Both the position numbers and the translations under genes were made by a program. A DNA stretch of 64,000 nt, taken from positions 868,001 to 932,000 of the forward strand of contig NZ_JAJPWV010000002.1 in the NCBI RefSeq assembly GCF_021215455.1. Reading direction: 5' to 3'. The DNA comes from Mucilaginibacter roseus. Its GTDB lineage: Bacteria; Bacteroidota; Bacteroidia; Sphingobacteriales; Sphingobacteriaceae. Of the stretch, positions 60,870 to 64,000 are shown in pieces. The notes under the pieces were generated by a model. It was not told the DNA's origin. It saw nothing but the letters and a program-made list of their open reading frames with translations, and did not search any database. How positions within the stretch are numbered: position 1 is the stretch's first letter; each line of letters starts with the position of its first letter.

Positions 60870-62597
60870 ATGAAAGGATATATTCCGCGTATAAAATACT
60901 TACTGCTAACACTAATATTTTTTACATATCATTCTACGTTTGCTCAAAAAACCGGCTTTGTACAATCACTTTCGCAGCAAAACCGCTGGGTTGATTCGGT
61001 TTACGATGAGTTGAGCACCAAAGAGCGCATTGCCCAATTATTTTTTGTTCGCGCCCATACCAATAAAGGCCGGGCTTATGAGGATTCGGTTGAAAACCTG
61101 ATCAAGGAACAGAAAGTTGGCGGCCTGGTATTTTTTCAGGGCGGGCCCGGCAGGCAGGCGGCATTAACCAACAGGTATCAGCGCGCATCAGAAGTACCCC
61201 TGCTGGTATCAATGGATGGCGAATGGGGCGTGGGTATGCGGCTTGATTCGGTGATCAATTACCCTTATCAGATGACGCTTGGCGCCATACAAGATAACAC
61301 GCTGATCTATAAAATGGGGCAGATGATTGGCCGCGATTTTAAGCGCCTCGGCCTGCAAATGAATTTTGCCCCGGTAATGGATATTAATAATAACCCGAGC
61401 AATCCGGTTATTAATTACCGCTCATTTGGCGATAATCGCTTTAACGTAGCGCGTAAAGGTATAGCCTATTTTCAGGGCATGCAGAATGAGGGTATTTTGA
61501 CCACCGCCAAGCACTTCCCCGGGCATGGCGATACCAATGTAGACTCACATGCCGATTTGCCGATACTGCCCTTTACCCGCCAACGGTTAGACTCGTTGGA
61601 GATGTACCCCTTCCGTGAAGCGATAAACGCAGGCCTGTCTGGTGTAATGGTTGCGCACATGAACATACCCGCGCTCGACTCGGCCAGGAACCGCCCCTCA
61701 ACCCTATCGCGACCCATTATAACCGGAATACTTAAGGACTCACTAAAATTTAAAGGGCTGGTGGTGTCCGACGCGATGGAGATGAAAGGCGTAACCAAGT
61801 TCTTCCCCAATGGAGAGGCCGATGTACAGGCTTTTTTAGCCGGAAACGATATACTTGAGCTCTCCGAAAACTCTGAACGCGCCATCAAACTCATTAAAAA
61901 AGCGCTTCGTAAAAAACTGGTAAGCGAAGAAGAATTTGCCGCGAAGGTTAAAAAAGTGCTTGCCGCCAAATACTGGGCTGGCCTGAGTACTTATAAAGCC
62001 GTACCCACACGTGATGTACTGCCGTTTATTAACCGTGCCGAATCAAAGGCGCTTATACAACAATTGAGCGATGCGTCAGTAACATTGTTGAAGGGTAACA
62101 ATACTTCCCTGCGGTTAAACCCATTAGTTAAAACGGCGATTGTTAATATCGGTATCGACCGTATGACTACCTTTCAGCAGGAACTTTCGCGCTGGTACCC
62201 GAACAGCATGTTGTTTGTGGTAGGAAAAACTACCGCCGTGCGCGATTTAAATGCCATGCTGGTTAACCTGAAGAAGTACGACCAGATATTTATCTCTATA
62301 TATGATACCCGCAGTCGTCCGCAAAGCAAACTGGATTATAACAGCGATATTAAATTCCTGATAGCGCAACTGGCAGCGCAGCCTCGCGTGGTAACTACCG
62401 TTTTTGCAAACGCTTATACCCTTGCCGGTTTACCGGGCATCGAGCGTAGCGGTGCGTTAATGGTTTGCTACCAAAATACCGAGGAGCTACAACGCTCCGC
62501 AGTAAAGATCATCACGGGCCAAATAAAGCCGGTGGGCAAGTTACCGGTAAGTGTAAACAGCTTTTTTCCTACGGGGACAGGGGTGTTGTTGCCGTAG
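60870..62597 (+). CDS. GH3 enzyme, NagZ-like beta-N-acetylglucosaminidase
   Basis: 575-residue exported protein (signal peptide to about 26, STFAQ). TIM-barrel GH3 domain with KHFPGHGDTNVDSH at 214-227, the NagZ-type Asp/His dyad that replaces the usual acid/base, and nucleophile Asp301 in VVSDAMEMKGV. A second alpha/beta domain follows (about 390-575). This activity removes terminal GlcNAc from muropeptides or similar glycans. Many Bacteroidota relatives carry a C-terminal beta-lactamase-type domain. Here the protein stops at KLPVSVNSFFPTGTGVLLP, before such a domain. Confidence 0.88.
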   Translation: MKGYIPRIKYLLLTLIFFTYHSTFAQKTGFVQSLSQQNRWVDSVYDELSTKERIAQLFFVRAHTNKGRAYEDSVENLIKEQKVGGLVFFQGGPGRQAALTNRYQRASEVPLLVSMDGEWGVGMRLDSVINYPYQMTLGAIQDNTLIYKMGQMIGRDFKRLGLQMNFAPVMDINNNPSNPVINYRSFGDNRFNVARKGIAYFQGMQNEGILTTAKHFPGHGDTNVDSHADLPILPFTRQRLDSLEMYPFREAINAGLSGVMVAHMNIPALDSARNRPSTLSRPIITGILKDSLKFKGLVVSDAMEMKGVTKFFPNGEADVQAFLAGNDILELSENSERAIKLIKKALRKKLVSEEEFAAKVKKVLAAKYWAGLSTYKAVPTRDVLPFINRAESKALIQQLSDASVTLLKGNNTSLRLNPLVKTAIVNIGIDRMTTFQQELSRWYPNSMLFVVGKTTAVRDLNAMLVNLKKYDQIFISIYDTRSRPQSKLDYNSDIKFLIAQLAAQPRVVTTVFANAYTLAGLPGIERSGALMVCYQNTEELQRSAVKIITGQIKPVGKLPVSVNSFFPTGTGVLLP

Positions 62598-63141
62598 TTT
62601 GAGTTTACTTTTGATCGGCACAATTTAGTTTGTTATTAACGCTGAAATAAATTTTTGTAGAACGCTCTAATTAATGATTGTGCTTTTTTATCGTTAGTCT
62701 GCTCTTGGCCGCAGGCGCCAGTTACTTTGTCTTAGACACAAAGTAACCATACTAAGCGTAGCGATCTCATGAACACCTTAAAAAAACAAATAATTAATGT
62801 GAATAACGTCAAGCCGGAAAAAACCTTCCACCCACAGGCCATACTCCCTGGCCCGGTTTTCCGGCAGTACAACGCTCTTTGTATAATTTATCGTTCTATA
62901 GTTACGCGCACAAACCGTAAATAACCTATAATACCGGCATCAGGAATGCCCGGAGCAGCACAAGCCCTGCCAAAGCATAACCTTTCACCGGGCAGGACGT
63001 AGCCGGCGATTTTTGTTTCTTTTGATCGCTCAAAAGAAGTTTAGGACAAGTTATAAAGACGAGCTTTCTTACATAGATAAAACTATACAAAAAGAGCTAC
63101 TCAGTTTTGAGCAGCTCTTTTTTAATAATACTATGTGAGTT
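62598..63141. repeat. non-coding stretch with large dispersed repeat (about 62695-63045)
   Basis: A 544-base gap with no credible ORF. Its core runs from a hairpin GTTACTTTGT (62721-62730) / ACAAAGTAAC (62738-62747), preceded by GGCCGCAGGCGCC, to a second hairpin TTCTTTTGA (63017-63025) / TCAAAAGAA (63030-63038), preceded by GTAGCCGGCGATTTTTG. The GC-rich middle includes CCTGGCCCGGTTTTCCGGC. I recognise this layout from memory as a repeat family of Sphingobacteriaceae genomes; it encodes no transposase and may be a non-autonomous element. Confidence 0.6.
63089..63123 (-). terminator. terminator of the M13 peptidase gene
   Basis: AAAAGAGCTACTC (63089-63101 region) pairs with GAGCAGCTCTTTT (to 63122) with one mismatch, A and T runs on both sides, about 20 bases after the M13 stop on the minus strand. 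Confidence 0.8.
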
Positions 63142-64000
63142 TTACCAAACTTTAACCTGATCCTTTTCGGCGCGGTACATTTTGTCGCCGGGTTTCACGT
63201 TAAAGGCCTTGTAAAATGCCGGGGTGTTTGACAACACGCCGTTTACACGGAACATTTCAGGCGAGTGCGGGTCAGAGCTGATGCGTACACGCATGGTTTC
63301 ATCACTGCTTTTTATGCGCCATACCTGGGCGTACGACAGGAAGAAACGCTGATCGGGCGTAAAGCCGTCAACCTTTTTGTCGCCTTTGCCCTGCTCCGTA
63401 TTTTTGAATGCCTGGTAAGCTATGGCTACACCGCCAATATCGGCCAGGTTTTCGCCTTGCGTAAGGCTGCCGTTTACATGTAAGCCGTTAAGCACCGTGT
63501 AGCCATTATACTGGTCAATCATCACCTGTACCTTGCTTTTAAATTTGGCAGCGTCGGCGGCAGTCCACCAATCCTTCAGATTGCCTTGTGCATCATACTG
63601 GCGGCCCTGGTCATCAAAACCGTGGGTCATTTCATGGCCGATAACAGCACCGATCGCGCCGTAGTTAATGGCATCATCAGCATTCTTATCAAAGAACGGA
63701 AACTGCAGGATACCTGCCGGGAAAACGATCTCGTTGAACGATGGGTTATAATAAGCATTTACTGTTGGCGGTGTCATCCCCCACTCCGTTTTATCAACCG
63801 GCTTGTTCACCTTGGCAATCATTTCCTTATAGTCGTGCTTGGCAATTGATTGCAGGTTTTTGTAATAAGCACCCTTGCTGATCTCTACATCATCATAATT
63901 CTTCCACTTATCAGGATAGCCGATTTTTTTAATGAAAGCGTTAAGTTTTTCGAGCGCCTTCTTCTTAGTTTCAGGGCTCATCCAGTCCAGCTTTTCAATA
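63142..64000 (-). CDS. M13-family (neprilysin/PepO-like) metallopeptidase, 5' end outside window
   Basis: Only the C-terminal 286 residues are present. The frame is open to the right edge: residues IEKLDW precede the internal Met at 63981, which is not a start. Zinc motif GHEMTHGFDDQGRQYD (HExxH) and the third-ligand motif GENLADIGG follow NPSFNEIVFPAGILQFPFFD. The end RVNGVLSNTPAFYKAFNVKPGDKMYRAEKDQVKVW is the typical M13 tail. A full protein would be about 670-690 residues, exported, cleaving small peptides. Confidence 0.95.
   Translation of the reverse strand, partial: IEKLDWMSPETKKKALEKLNAFIKKIGYPDKWKNYDDVEISKGAYYKNLQSIAKHDYKEMIAKVNKPVDKTEWGMTPPTVNAYYNPSFNEIVFPAGILQFPFFDKNADDAINYGAIGAVIGHEMTHGFDDQGRQYDAQGNLKDWWTAADAAKFKSKVQVMIDQYNGYTVLNGLHVNGSLTQGENLADIGGVAIAYQAFKNTEQGKGDKKVDGFTPDQRFFLSYAQVWRIKSSDETMRVRISSDPHSPEMFRVNGVLSNTPAFYKAFNVKPGDKMYRAEKDQVKVW

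Noticed and set aside
1..64000. tRNA, rRNA, integrase, transposase or prophage genes
   Set aside because: None seen on either strand on reading through; no structural RNA scan could be run.

Overview
The window comes from a Bacteroidota chromosome, most probably a soil or plant-associated Sphingobacteriaceae member of the Mucilaginibacter/Pedobacter type. Evidence: type IX secretion/gliding genes (PorV, GldJ, a substrate with the gliding-type C-terminal sorting domain), a SusC/SusD polysaccharide utilisation locus, a LytTR two-component pair, lipoproteins with SC-KKD type lipoboxes, and repeated promoters of the Bacteroidota form TTG-N17-23-TAnnTTTG. No tRNA, rRNA, CRISPR array, prophage or transposase gene was seen. 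The genus is an inference.

Layout. 1-8450 is housekeeping: the ribosome-assembly GTPases era and der (each behind a similar palindrome), ispF, porV, gldJ, a membrane-anchored MutS-like ATPase and rlmH. 8520-15211 holds a zinc-type CDF exporter, a 1036-residue T9SS substrate with duplicated Ig-like units, a DUF5606-like protein, a cyclophilin and an uncharacterised exported protein whose signal-peptide codons lie in a low-complexity repeat. 15303-19250 is a leftward lpxK-punA-porin cluster. 19421-22358 is a small exported/anchored protein, a SulP transporter and a beta-carbonic anhydrase, probably a bicarbonate-handling module.

22434-37318 is the main accessory region. A sulfatase and its own formylglycine-generating enzyme face a LacI-type regulator. 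Next comes a leftward six-gene locus in transcription order susC, susD, DUF3823, GH2, GH43-like, GH127. Together they look like an inducible system that binds, imports and trims a beta-linked, probably arabinose-containing and possibly sulfated glycan. 37586-48948 holds an SRPBCC protein, an acyltransferase, a LytTR regulator and histidine kinase separated by a small opposite-strand gene, a 71-residue membrane peptide coupled to a two-gene ABC transporter, an MFS exporter, an M28 peptidase, and recG-ridA behind a 47-residue membrane protein missed by length filters.

49029-64000 has an abundant-type OmpA protein, aminopeptidase P, an orphan lipoprotein behind a perfect palindrome, a surface-glycan cluster (GT9, GT4 and an MsbA-like exporter rightward; GT4, GT2 and GT2 leftward), an outer-membrane barrel protein, a stand-alone NagZ-like GH3 enzyme, a large non-coding dispersed repeat and the 3' part of an M13 peptidase gene.

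I found no single unmistakably new defence or mobile system. The best candidates for second looks are the palindromic promoter elements, the 71-residue peptide/ABC unit beside the LytTR pair, the signal peptide encoded by repeat DNA, the terminator abutting a glycosyltransferase start codon, and the several classes of dispersed inverted repeats.
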